Shown: in pieces, positions 1 through 7,804 of the stretch
Layout: each line of letters starts with the position of its first letter
Position numbering within the stretch: position 1 is the first letter of the stretch
Source of the DNA: Sphingomonas sp. Leaf32
GTDB taxonomy: Bacteria > Pseudomonadota > Alphaproteobacteria > Sphingomonadales > Sphingomonadaceae
DNA: 64,000 nt
Assembly (NCBI RefSeq): GCF_001421765.1
Contig: NZ_LMLA01000001.1
Coordinates: 853,199-917,198, forward strand
Direction of reading: 5' to 3'
Made by a program: the position numbers and the translations under genes
The notes under the pieces: model-generated
The model's database searches: none
Told to the model about the DNA's origin: nothing
Seen by the model: the letters and a program-made list of their open reading frames with translations, nothing else

Positions 1-599
1 CCGCGCGCGCGCATCTCGCGGGCGGCCACGCTGAAGACGCGTTCGACCAGCGCCGGGTCCCAGCTCGATGCGAGGGCGATCGACTGGGGAAAGCTGGTTG
101 CGCCGCGCGCGACATACCCGTGCAGCGCCTCTTCGTGCATTATCATCGGGATGCCGAGGCGGGTCTGTTCGACCGCCCAGCGCTGTGCGGCGTTGATATA
201 GTCGGCGGTTTCCTGCGCGGTGCGGTTGACCGCATCCGCCGCGACACCGGCGGCATTGTTGCTGATGGTCACGCCGCGCTTGTCGGAGGGGCGGGTGATC
301 TGGCCGAGGCCGTTGGGAAAGGCCCGGGTGGCTTTCGCCGCCGAGAAATTGCCCTTCGCGTCCTGAATATCACCCTTCTTTTCCCAGACGCCGATCATCT
401 GGGCGACTTTTTCCTCCAGCGTCATGCGACGCAGCAGGTCCTCGACGCGCGCCGAAACGGGCTGTGACGCGTCCTTGTACAGCATCTTTTCGGCTGCGGC
501 CGGACGGACGGGGCGCGATTGCGCGATGACGGTACCGGTGGCGGCGGTCGCCAGCAGGCAGGCGAGCGCAAGGCGAACGGGCTTGGACGCAAGGGTCAC
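1..599 (-). CDS. Glycoside hydrolase family 3 protein, N-terminal part (beta-glucosidase/beta-xylosidase type)
   Basis: This is the first 199 or so codons of an exported GH3 glycosidase; the rest lies beyond the left edge. The reading starts at a GTG preceded by GGGAGAGAG. It has a hydrophobic signal segment (LALACLLATAATGTVIAQ) and then the classical GH3 opening, 'RVEDLLRRMTLEEKVAQM', followed by 'GIPMIMHEEALHGY' and 'FPQSIALASSWDP'. These are hallmarks of the GH3 (beta/alpha)8 domain; the catalytic Asp would lie further on. The gene is divergent from a LacI regulator and next to a xylose-catabolism operon. An LacI-type operator sits about 50 bp upstream. A beta-xylosidase role feeding xylose to that operon is inferred from context only, because GH3 members also cleave beta-glucosides. 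Confidence 0.85.
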   Translation of the reverse strand, partial: MTLASKPVRLALACLLATAATGTVIAQSRPVRPAAAEKMLYKDASQPVSARVEDLLRRMTLEEKVAQMIGVWEKKGDIQDAKGNFSAAKATRAFPNGLGQITRPSDKRGVTISNNAAGVAADAVNRTAQETADYINAAQRWAVEQTRLGIPMIMHEEALHGYVARGATSFPQSIALASSWDPALVERVFSVAAREMRAR

Positions 600-647
600 G
601 ATCTCTCTCCCATGATATTCGGCATACGGCAGTGCCGTCACCGTATT

Positions 648-661
648 TGGTAGCGCTATCA
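648..661. promoter_or_regulatory. LacI-family operator, near-perfect palindrome
   Basis: TGGTAGCGCTATCA is a 14-bp dyad with the central CG typical of LacI-family operators; only one symmetric pair differs. It lies in the divergent gap between the GH3 gene and the LacI gene, so it can control both. A related half-site (CTAAC) recurs before the permease at 2535-2546. Confidence 0.65.
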
Positions 662-755
662 GCTATCGATCCGGCCGCGATGCGTCAACCGATCGTGGAT
701 TTGCAATCGGCGTTGCCGCACCATAATCAGCATGGTGAAGGAGCCGTCACAATTC

Positions 756-1811
756 ATGGAAAAGCCCAGTCGTCGCAGCGGTGGCAGCGTCACGATTCAG
801 GATGTCGCGCGCACCGCCGGGGTGTCGGCGATGACCGTCTCCCGAGTCGTGAACGGTGGCGTCAATGTCCGTCCGTCGACGCGCGAGGCGGTGCTGGCGG
901 CGATCGACCAGCTGAACTATTCGCCGAACAGCGCGGCACGCAGCCTGGCGGCGGGGGAGGCGGCGCAGATCGGGTTGCTCTATGCCAACCCGTCCATGGC
1001 CTATCTGTCGCATTTCCTGATCGGCGCGCTGGAAGGCGCGCGCAAGGTCGGATGTCATCTGGTGCTGGAGCCGTGTGACGGGGACAGTCCGGAAGCGCAG
1101 GCCGAAGGCGCCCGGCGTTTCGCGTCGACGCCGGTGCAGGGCGTGATCCTGCCGCCGCCGTTGTCCGATGCGCCGCTGGTGCAGGACGAACTGGATGCGG
1201 CGGGTACGCCATCGGTGTCCGTCGCGGTCGGCGTGGCGCAGGCGGACCGCGCGTCGGTCCGCATCGATGATTTCGCGGCGGCGAAGGCGATGACCGAGCA
1301 TCTGATCGGCCTCGGCCATCGCCGGATCGGCTTCGTGCGCGGCAATCCGAACAACGGGGCGAGCGGGGAGCGCTGGCGCGGTTTCGCTGCGGCGATCGAG
1401 GAGGCCGGCTTGCCGCTGGCCGATATGCCGGTCGAACAGGGTTTGTTTACCTATCGGTCGGGCATCGATGCGGCAGAGGGGCTGATCGATCGCCCCGACC
1501 GCCCGACCGCGATCTTCGCCAGCAACGACGACATGGCGGCGGCGGCGATCAACGTCGCGCATCGGCGCGGTCTGCATGTGCCGCAGGATGTCAGCATCGT
1601 GGGGTTCGACGATACCTCGCTCGCCACGACGACCTGGCCGGAGATTACCACCATCCGACAGCCGATCGCGGCAATGGCGGAGGCGGCGGTCGAGATGCTG
1701 CTGACCCGGATTCGCGACCGGCGGTCCGGGGTGCGCGATGACGAAGGCGAGGACCGGGTGCTGGACCATGAACTGGTCGTGCGGGAATCCTCGGGGCCGG
1801 CGCCGCGCTGA
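756..1811 (+). CDS. LacI-family transcriptional regulator (probable xylose regulator)
   Basis: A 351-residue repressor-type protein. The N-terminal helix-turn-helix reads 'TIQDVARTAGVSAMTVSRVV' and is followed by the hinge-helix region (PNSAARSLA) and a periplasmic-binding-protein-like sugar sensor domain to the end. The sensor has the usual 'AIFASNDDMAAAAI' and 'VSIVGFDDTSLA' signatures. An in-frame ATG at 732 has no ribosome site. The ATG at 756 has GAAGGAG upstream, so it is preferred, although the spacing is long. The gene stands between the GH3 glycosidase and the MFS-xylD-xylX-xylB-xylC cluster, and operators of its type precede both. Control of pentose use is therefore likely. The ligand is inferred, not seen. 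Confidence 0.88.
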   Translation: MEKPSRRSGGSVTIQDVARTAGVSAMTVSRVVNGGVNVRPSTREAVLAAIDQLNYSPNSAARSLAAGEAAQIGLLYANPSMAYLSHFLIGALEGARKVGCHLVLEPCDGDSPEAQAEGARRFASTPVQGVILPPPLSDAPLVQDELDAAGTPSVSVAVGVAQADRASVRIDDFAAAKAMTEHLIGLGHRRIGFVRGNPNNGASGERWRGFAAAIEEAGLPLADMPVEQGLFTYRSGIDAAEGLIDRPDRPTAIFASNDDMAAAAINVAHRRGLHVPQDVSIVGFDDTSLATTTWPEITTIRQPIAAMAEAAVEMLLTRIRDRRSGVRDDEGEDRVLDHELVVRESSGPAPR

Positions 1812-1822
1812 GTTCTGGAGCC

Positions 1823-1993
1823 GATCGACATTCAGGTTCAGACAGGCTTGAGGGCATCCATTTCGTCACCCCGGACTTGTTCCGGGGTCCACCAGGCCGC
1901 AAATGCTGTTGTTAGAGCCTCAAAGCGCACCGATTGCCGCTCGGTGGACCCCGGAACAAGTCCGGGGTGACGATACAGATGGGAATGTCGATC
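1823..1993. repeat. Palindromic intergenic repeat, copy A
   Basis: Two exact 30-nt inverted arms (1864-1893 and 1943-1972), each itself a CCCCGGAC/GTTCCGGGG hairpin, face each other across a 49-nt core. Outside them an 11-bp inverted repeat, GATCGACATTC (1823-1833) and GAATGTCGATC (1983-1993), closes the unit. Copies B, C, D and E in this window share the arms. No coding sequence is credible here. It may act as a terminator downstream of the regulator gene. Confidence 0.85.
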
Positions 1994-2071
1994 GGTCACA
2001 GGCCGGATCGACATCAGACGCCGGGGCGGGATATCACGCGGCGACGGCGAAAACCCCCGGAAGTCGGATTT

Positions 2072-2218
2072 TCGCGCGGAGGCGCGGAGGACGCAGAGAA
2101 CGGCGCTTGACGCAAAGCGGTACTTCGTGGCCGACGCAACGATCTCGGGCCGACCGGTAATCGACCCTGCGATCACCGCCGTGCGCGACACCTCCGCGTC
2201 CTCCGCGCCTCCGCGCGA
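2072..2218. repeat. Second-type inverted repeat with perfect 23-nt arms
   Basis: The 23-nt arm at 2072-2094 (begins TCGCGCGGAGGCG) is repeated exactly in inverted orientation at 2196-2218, around about 100 bp of unique DNA. The similarity continues a few bases inwards with one mismatch. Its sequence is unrelated to the CACCCCGG family on either side, so this gap contains two nested or adjacent repeat families. I see no gene in it. Confidence 0.8.
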
Positions 2219-2324
2219 ACCATCTTCTTTCTTTGCTTCGCGGCTTCGCACGAACATCGCGCATTCGCACATTGAAGGTCGATCGGCCCTGGAGCCGTTC
2301 CCGATCACCGCCTCCGGCCTCGCC

Positions 2325-2454
2325 GTGACCCCGGACTTGTTCCGGGGGCCACGGCGCGGCAATCGATGCGGCGTGAGCCTCCAGCAATCGCGATCGCGGG
2401 TCGGTGGACCCCGGAACGCGTCCGGGGTGACGAAATAGAATGTGAATGTCGATC
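2325..2454. repeat. Palindromic intergenic repeat, copy B
   Basis: Inverted arms at 2325-2353 and 2403-2432 carry the CCCCGGAC-CCGGGG hairpins. The core between them (GCAATCG...GCGGCGTGAGCCTC) closely resembles copy E, and copy A when read in reverse. The boundary word TGAATGTCGATCGGCCCTG follows at 2443, and a similar word (TGAAGGTCGATCGGCCCTGG) occurs at 2273. Confidence 0.82.
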
Positions 2455-2534
2455 GGCCCTGATATCGGCGTGGTCGCGGCAAAATCACCGGGTGGTTTCG
2501 GCGGCGCTTGCATTTATCATGATTATTCGCCACC

Positions 2535-2546
2535 GTTACCGCTAAC
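2535..2546. promoter_or_regulatory. LacI-family operator before the sugar permease
   Basis: GTTACCGCTAAC has LacI-type symmetry (GTTAn-CG-nTAAC) and lies about 40 bp upstream of the permease start. It shares the CTAnC half-site with the operator at 648-661. It is probably the control site of the transporter-xyl operon, bound by the regulator at 756-1811. Confidence 0.5.
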
Positions 2547-2586
2547 ACGCCGTCAAGCGCGGCAGTGAGCTTGGGAGTGGATGGGG

Positions 2587-3996
2587 ATGACAGAGGCGAG
2601 CGGGGAGCGCGTGAACATCGCGCTTGTCATCGCCATCGTCGCGGTGGCGACGATCGGCGGTTTGCTGTTCGGATATGACAGCGGTGCGGTGAACGGGACC
2701 CAGGAAGGGTTGAAGACCGCATTCGGGCTGAGCGAAGCGGGGCTGGGCTTCACGGTCGGTTCGTTGTTGATCGGCTGTTTCGTCGGCGCGTTCCTGGCGG
2801 GCAAGCTGGCGGACGCGGTGGGTCGTCGCAAGGTGATGATGCTGGCGGCGGTGCTGTTCCTGATCGGCGCGCTGGTCCAGGGGTTCAGCCATGTCCAGCT
2901 GCTGTTCGTCGTCGCACGTTTCATGGGTGGCATGGCGGTCGGTGCGGCATCGGTGCTGTCGCCTGCCTATATCTCCGAAGTCGCGCCTGCGAACATTCGC
3001 GGGCGGATGACCACCATCCAGCAGATCATGATTATTACCGGCCTGACCGCCGCGTTCGTCGTGAACTATTATCTGGCCGCCGCGGCGGGCGCGTCCACCT
3101 CGATCTGGTGGGGCGGTTACGAAGCGTGGCGCTGGATGTACTGGATGCAGGCCATCCCGGCCGCCGTGTTCCTCGTCGCACTGCTCTTCATTCCGGAAAG
3201 CCCGCGCTATCTGGTGCAGAAGGGCCGTCTGGACGAAGCGCGCATCGTGCTGACGCGGCTGTTCGGACCAGCCGCCGCCGCGACGAAGATCCGCGACATC
3301 GAAGCGTCGTTCAGCAAGGATCACAAGCCCGCGCTCCGCGACATCCTCGACCCCGTGAAGGGCGGCATCCGCCCGATCGTATGGGCCGGGCTGGTGCTTG
3401 CGGTGTTCCAGCAGCTCGTCGGCATTAACGTGATCTTCTATTATGGCGCGACGCTGTGGCAGCTTGCGGGCTTCACCGAAGACCAGTCGCTGCAGATCAA
3501 CATCCTGTCGGGCGTCGTGTCGATCGCGGCGTGTTTCGTCACCATCGCGCTGGTCGACAAGATCGGGCGCAAGCCGCTGCTGCTGATCGGTTCGGCGGGC
3601 ATGGCGGTGACGCTGTGGGCGCTGGTCTATTGCTTCCACAACGGCACGCTGGACGCGGCCGGCAAGCTGCAACTGTCGGCCGATCTCGGCACCGTCGCGC
3701 TGATCGCGGCGAACCTGTACGTCGTGTTCTTCAACGTCAGCTGGGGCCCGATCATGTGGGTCATGCTGGGCGAGATGTTCCCGAACCAGATGCGCGGATC
3801 GGCGCTGGCGATCTGCGGCTTTGCCCAGTGGTTCGCCAATTACCTGATCGCGCAGAGCTTCCCGATCATGGCGGCGAAACTCGGTCTGACCATCACCTAC
3901 AGCTTCTACGGCGCCTGTGCCGTCATCAGCTTCTTCCTCGTCCAGAAGTTCATTCATGAGACGAAGGGCAAGGAGCTGGAGGACATGCAGGGCTGA
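2587..3996 (+). CDS. MFS sugar porter (probable D-xylose/proton symporter)
   Basis: A roughly 469-residue inner-membrane transporter of the sugar-porter branch of the major facilitator superfamily (XylE/GalP/Glf type). Visible signatures are GGLLFGYDSGAVNG in the first helix, the GKLADAVGRRKVMM loop, 'FIPESPRYL' after helix 6, 'FQQLVGINVIFYYG' in helix 7 and 'DKIGRKPLL' between helices 8 and 9. These make twelve membrane segments. GGGAG at 2573 is correctly spaced for the ATG at 2587; the ATG at 2581 would be too close. A strong hairpin with a T tract follows directly (4004-4037), although xylD begins only 60 bp on. The substrate xylose is inferred from the operon. Confidence 0.9.
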   Translation: MTEASGERVNIALVIAIVAVATIGGLLFGYDSGAVNGTQEGLKTAFGLSEAGLGFTVGSLLIGCFVGAFLAGKLADAVGRRKVMMLAAVLFLIGALVQGFSHVQLLFVVARFMGGMAVGAASVLSPAYISEVAPANIRGRMTTIQQIMIITGLTAAFVVNYYLAAAAGASTSIWWGGYEAWRWMYWMQAIPAAVFLVALLFIPESPRYLVQKGRLDEARIVLTRLFGPAAAATKIRDIEASFSKDHKPALRDILDPVKGGIRPIVWAGLVLAVFQQLVGINVIFYYGATLWQLAGFTEDQSLQINILSGVVSIAACFVTIALVDKIGRKPLLLIGSAGMAVTLWALVYCFHNGTLDAAGKLQLSADLGTVALIAANLYVVFFNVSWGPIMWVMLGEMFPNQMRGSALAICGFAQWFANYLIAQSFPIMAAKLGLTITYSFYGACAVISFFLVQKFIHETKGKELEDMQG

Positions 3997-4003
3997 CCTC
4001 GCT

Positions 4004-4037
4004 CCCCGCCCGTTTCGCGACGGGCGGGGGCTTTTCT
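4004..4037 (+). terminator. Rho-independent terminator inside the xyl operon
   Basis: CCCCGCCCGT (4004-4013) pairs with ACGGGCGGGG (4020-4029) around a 6-nt loop and is followed by GCTTTTCTTT. It stands between the permease and xylD and would reduce or uncouple read-through into the catabolic genes. Confidence 0.8.
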
Positions 4038-4056
4038 TTCTGACCGAGTGGACATG

Positions 4057-5835
4057 ATGACCCGCACCCCCGCCCGCCCGTTTCGTTCGCGCGAATGGTT
4101 CGCCGCGCCCGGCCGTCTCGACATGGCGGCGCTGTATCTCGAACGGTTCATGAATTATGGCATCACGCCGAAGGAACTGACCAGCGGGCGGCCGATCATC
4201 GGCATCGCGCAGTCGGGATCGGACCTGACGCCGTGCAACCGCATCCATCTCGAAACCGTGAAGCGGGTGAAGGCGGGGATCGAGGCGGCGGGCGGCATTC
4301 CGATGGAATTTCCGACCCATCCGATCTTCGAGAATTGCCGGCGGCCGACCGCGGCGATCGATCGCAATCTTGCCTATCTCGGGCTGGTCGAAATCCTGAA
4401 CGGCTATCCGATCGATGCCGTCGTGCTGACGACCGGTTGCGACAAGACCACGCCCTCGGCGATCATGGCGGCGTCGACGGTCGACATTCCGGCGATCGTC
4501 CTGTCGGGCGGGCCGATGCTCGACGGTTGGCATGACGGCGAGCTGGTCGGATCGGGCACGGTCATCTGGCGCTCGCGGCGCAAGCTGGCGGCGGGCGAGA
4601 TGACCGAGGAGGAGTTCCTCGAAGCCGCGACCGCTTCCGCGCCGTCGGCGGGGCATTGCAATACCATGGGCACGGCATCGACGATGAACGCCATCGCCGA
4701 AGGGCTGGGCATGTCGCTGCCCGGCTGCGCGGCTATTCCCGCGCCGTATCGCGAACGCGGGCAGATCGCCTACGAGACCGGCAAGCGCATCGTCGAGATG
4801 GCCTATGACGACCTGCGCCCGTCGAAGATCCTGACGCGCCAGTCGTTCCTGAACGCCATCGCGCTCATCACCGCCATCGGCGGGTCGTCGAACGCGCATC
4901 CGCACCTGCACGCCATGGCGCGCCATGCCGATATCGAGCTGCATCCGTCCGACTGGATGGAGTTCGGCTATGACCTGCCGTTGCTGGTCGATGTGCAGCC
5001 GGCCGGGCGGTTCCTGGGCGAGCGATTCCACCGTGCGGGCGGGGTGCCGGCGGTGCTGAGCGAGCTGATCGCGGTGGGCAAGGTCGACGGCAACGTCGCG
5101 ACCGTTACCGGCAGGACGCTGGGCGAAAATGTCGCCAACCGCGTCGCGACCGACCGTGAGGTCATCCGGCCATACGATCAGCCGCTCAAGGAACAGGCCG
5201 GTTTCCTGGTCCTGTCGGGCAATCTGTTCGACGTGGCGATCATGAAGACCAGCGTGATCGGTCCCGATTTCCGCGCGCGCTATCTGTCGCGGCCCGGCCA
5301 TGAGGGCTGTTTCGAAGGCCGCGCGATCGTGTTCGACGGATCGGACGATTACCACCACCGCATCGATGATCCCGCGCTGGAGATCGACGAGAATTGCATC
5401 CTCGTCATTCGCGGCGCGGGCGTGATCGGCTGGCCGGGATCGGCCGAGGTCACCAACATGCAGCCGCCGGCGGCATTGCTCCAGCGCGGTATCCAGAGCC
5501 TGCCGACGATCGGCGACGGGCGGCAGTCGGGAACGTCGGACAGTCCGTCGATCCTGAATGCCTCGCCCGAGAGCGCGGTGGGCGGGGGGCTGGCGTGGCT
5601 GCGCACCGGCGACACCATCCGCATCGACCTGAACCATGGTCGCTGCGACATGCTGGTCGACGATGCGGAGCTTGCGCGGCGCAAGGGTGAGGGTGTTCCT
5701 CCGGTCCCGGCCAGCCAGACGCCGTGGGAAGAAATCTATCGCGAGAAGGTGGGGCAACTGGGTGACGGCGGCGTCCTCGATCTCGCGCTCAAATATCGCC
5801 GGACGTCGGAAACGACGCCGCGCCACAATCACTAA
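4057..5835 (+). CDS. xylD: D-xylonate dehydratase (IlvD/Edd family)
   Basis: Converts D-xylonate to 2-keto-3-deoxy-D-xylonate in the Weimberg pathway. The protein belongs to the iron-sulfur IlvD/Edd dehydratases; the three cluster cysteines are visible at residues 60 (PCNRIH), 128 (TTGCDKTTPS) and 201 (SAGHCNTMGTAST). From memory, the sequence matches the Caulobacter crescentus XylD type closely from 'RPFRSREWF' at the N terminus to the terminal 'PRHNH'. The length (592 residues) is normal for XylD. The start at 4057 follows GAGTGG; the ATG at 4054 is equally in frame. The gene is followed after 12 bp by xylX. L-arabonate dehydratases are related, but the gene set favours xylonate. Confidence 0.93.
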   Translation: MTRTPARPFRSREWFAAPGRLDMAALYLERFMNYGITPKELTSGRPIIGIAQSGSDLTPCNRIHLETVKRVKAGIEAAGGIPMEFPTHPIFENCRRPTAAIDRNLAYLGLVEILNGYPIDAVVLTTGCDKTTPSAIMAASTVDIPAIVLSGGPMLDGWHDGELVGSGTVIWRSRRKLAAGEMTEEEFLEAATASAPSAGHCNTMGTASTMNAIAEGLGMSLPGCAAIPAPYRERGQIAYETGKRIVEMAYDDLRPSKILTRQSFLNAIALITAIGGSSNAHPHLHAMARHADIELHPSDWMEFGYDLPLLVDVQPAGRFLGERFHRAGGVPAVLSELIAVGKVDGNVATVTGRTLGENVANRVATDREVIRPYDQPLKEQAGFLVLSGNLFDVAIMKTSVIGPDFRARYLSRPGHEGCFEGRAIVFDGSDDYHHRIDDPALEIDENCILVIRGAGVIGWPGSAEVTNMQPPAALLQRGIQSLPTIGDGRQSGTSDSPSILNASPESAVGGGLAWLRTGDTIRIDLNHGRCDMLVDDAELARRKGEGVPPVPASQTPWEEIYREKVGQLGDGGVLDLALKYRRTSETTPRHNH

Positions 5836-5847
5836 GGGGTGGTGGAC

Positions 5848-6987
5848 ATGAAGACCGAACATGCCGCGCGGATGCTGCCGGCGGATCACGACAAGGCGCT
5901 GCTGGTCGGCCGGATGCAACTGGCCGAAGGGCCGACGCCGGTCGTGCTGAAGGGGGGCAATGTCATCGACGTGTCGGCCCATGCCGCGACCGTCGCCGAC
6001 CTGCTGGAGCGCAGCGACGTGGCGACACTCGACGGCCCGGTCGTCTGCGACGTCGCTGCGCTGGCCGATCCGAACGGCGAACATCCGCCGATCCTGTCGC
6101 CGATCGACCTGCAATGCGTGAAGGCAGCAGGCGTCACCTTCGCCGTCTCCGCGCTGGAGCGGGTGATCGAGGAGCGTGCGCGGGGCGACGCCGATGCGGC
6201 GCAGGGCATTCGCGGCGATCTGGAAGCGCGGATCGGCGGCGGCATCCGTTCGGTGAAGCCCGGTTCGCCCGAAGCCGCCGAACTGAAGGCCGCGCTGATC
6301 GAGGCGGGCATGTGGTCGCAATATCTGGAGGTCGCGATCGGCCCTGATGCGGAGGTGTTCACCAAGGCGCCGGTGCTGTCGACTATCGGCTGGGGCGGAG
6401 ACGTCGGCATCCGGTCGGATTCGTCGTGGAACAACCCGGAACCGGAAATCGTGATCGTCGCGACCAGCGACGGCAAGGCGGTCGGCGCGACGCTGGGCAA
6501 CGACGTCAACCTGCGCGACTTCGAAGGGCGTTCGGCGCTGCTGCTGGGCAAGGCGAAGGACAACAACGCCTCGACCGGGATCGGCCCGTTCATCCGCCTG
6601 TTCGACGATCACTTCACCATGGATACGGTGCGCGATGCCGTGGTCGACCTGCGGATCGACGGTCCCGAAGGCTATGTCCTGACCGGTACCAGCACGATGC
6701 GCGAGATCAGCCGCGATCCGGAGGATTTGGTGCGGCAGGCGCTGTCCGAACATCAATATCCCGACGGCTTCGTCTTGTTTCTCGGCACGCTGTTCGCGCC
6801 GGTGCAGGACCGCGACGAACCGGGCCGGGGCTTCACCCACAAGCCTGGGGACGTGGTGCGCATCTCGACACCGTCGCTGGGCGAGCTGGCGAATACCGTC
6901 ACCACGTCGAAGGCGGCCGAGCCTTGGGGCTTCGGCATCCGCGACCTGATGCGCAATCTCGCGCGCCGTGGCCTGATCGCCGCCTGA
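5848..6987 (+). CDS. xylX: 2-keto-3-deoxy-D-xylonate dehydratase, fumarylacetoacetase family (XylX)
   Basis: Third catabolic step of the Weimberg route: dehydration of 2-keto-3-deoxyxylonate to alpha-ketoglutarate semialdehyde. The 379-residue protein has a fumarylacetoacetate hydrolase fold. It carries a metal-binding 'EPEIVIV' segment, 'NDVNLRDFEGRSALLLGKAK' and 'TGIGPFIRL', which are typical of the XylX/AraD branch rather than of catabolic fumarylacetoacetases. AAGGGG at 5834 fits the ATG at 5848; the GTG codons just upstream are less well placed. It lies between xylD and xylB. Confidence 0.88.
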   Translation: MKTEHAARMLPADHDKALLVGRMQLAEGPTPVVLKGGNVIDVSAHAATVADLLERSDVATLDGPVVCDVAALADPNGEHPPILSPIDLQCVKAAGVTFAVSALERVIEERARGDADAAQGIRGDLEARIGGGIRSVKPGSPEAAELKAALIEAGMWSQYLEVAIGPDAEVFTKAPVLSTIGWGGDVGIRSDSSWNNPEPEIVIVATSDGKAVGATLGNDVNLRDFEGRSALLLGKAKDNNASTGIGPFIRLFDDHFTMDTVRDAVVDLRIDGPEGYVLTGTSTMREISRDPEDLVRQALSEHQYPDGFVLFLGTLFAPVQDRDEPGRGFTHKPGDVVRISTPSLGELANTVTTSKAAEPWGFGIRDLMRNLARRGLIAA

Positions 6988-7008
6988 TTCTCTTTGCCGG
7001 AAACTGCC

Positions 7009-7803
7009 ATGTCGCCAGACGATTTCGCCTACCCGATCGCGCCCGACCAGCGCGCATCCTATCCGTCCCTCAGCAACAAGCGCGTGCTCATCACCGGCGG
7101 GGGATCGGGGATCGGCGCGGGCGTGGTCGAAGGGTTCGTGCGTCAGGGCGCACACGTCACCTTCTTCGACATTGCCGAGGATGATTCGCGCAAGCTGATC
7201 GAGGAACTGGCGGGCGCCGGTCCGGTGCCGGTGTTCAAGCGGGTCGACCTGACCGATATTGCGGCGCTCAAGGCGGCCATTGCCGATGCGATCGCCGAGG
7301 GCGGCGAATTCGACGTTCTGGTCAATAACGCGGCCAGCGACGACCGCCATTCGATCGAGCAGGTCGACGAAGCCTATTGGGACAACCGGATGGGCGTGAA
7401 TTTGCGCCACTTGTTCTTCGCGGCGCAGGCGGTCATTCCGGGTATGAAGGCGGCGGGCAAGGGCGTGATCGTCAACATGGGGTCGATCAGCTGGCACCTC
7501 GCGCTGGAGGAACTGACCCTGTACCAGACCGCCAAGGCCGCGATCGAGGGGCTGACCCGCAGCTTCGCACGCGAGCTGGGCGGTGACGGCATCCGTTCGG
7601 TCTGCGTCATTCCGGGCAATGTCCGGACCCCGCGTCAGCTGAAATGGTACACCCCGGAGGGCGAAGCGGAGATCGTGAAGGCGCAATGCCTGAACGGTCG
7701 GCTGGTCGCGGGCGACATCGCGGCGATGATCCTGTTCCTTGCCTCCGACGATGCGAGACTGGTAACCGGGCACAGCTTCTTCGTGGATGCAGGGTGGCGC
7801 TAA
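7009..7803 (+). CDS. xylB: NAD-dependent D-xylose 1-dehydrogenase (short-chain dehydrogenase)
   Basis: Oxidises D-xylose to D-xylonolactone with NAD+, the entry step of the pathway. The 264-residue SDR has the cofactor motif 'ITGGGSGIGAG', 'NNAASDDRH', the catalytic Ser in 'GSISWH' and YxxxK in 'LYQTAKAAIEG'. It ends in 'GHSFFVDAGWR'. Stretches such as 'VIPGNVRTPRQLKWYTPEGE' are diagnostic of the Caulobacter XylB xylose dehydrogenase. The ATG at 7009 gives an N terminus slightly longer than the Caulobacter enzyme. xylC follows one base after the stop codon. Confidence 0.92.
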   Translation: MSPDDFAYPIAPDQRASYPSLSNKRVLITGGGSGIGAGVVEGFVRQGAHVTFFDIAEDDSRKLIEELAGAGPVPVFKRVDLTDIAALKAAIADAIAEGGEFDVLVNNAASDDRHSIEQVDEAYWDNRMGVNLRHLFFAAQAVIPGMKAAGKGVIVNMGSISWHLALEELTLYQTAKAAIEGLTRSFARELGGDGIRSVCVIPGNVRTPRQLKWYTPEGEAEIVKAQCLNGRLVAGDIAAMILFLASDDARLVTGHSFFVDAGWR

Positions 7804-7804
7804 G

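Noticed and set aside
1823..2454. Possible CRISPR array in the repeated intergenic DNA
   Set aside because: The repeats are inverted pairs with conserved cores, not regularly spaced direct repeats with variable spacers, and no cas gene is present.
1838..2548. Short frames giving 'TPDLFRGP'-like peptides in the 1812-2548 gap
   Set aside because: These are translations of the CCCCGGAC palindromic repeats, a known source of false proteins; the repeats explain the sequence.
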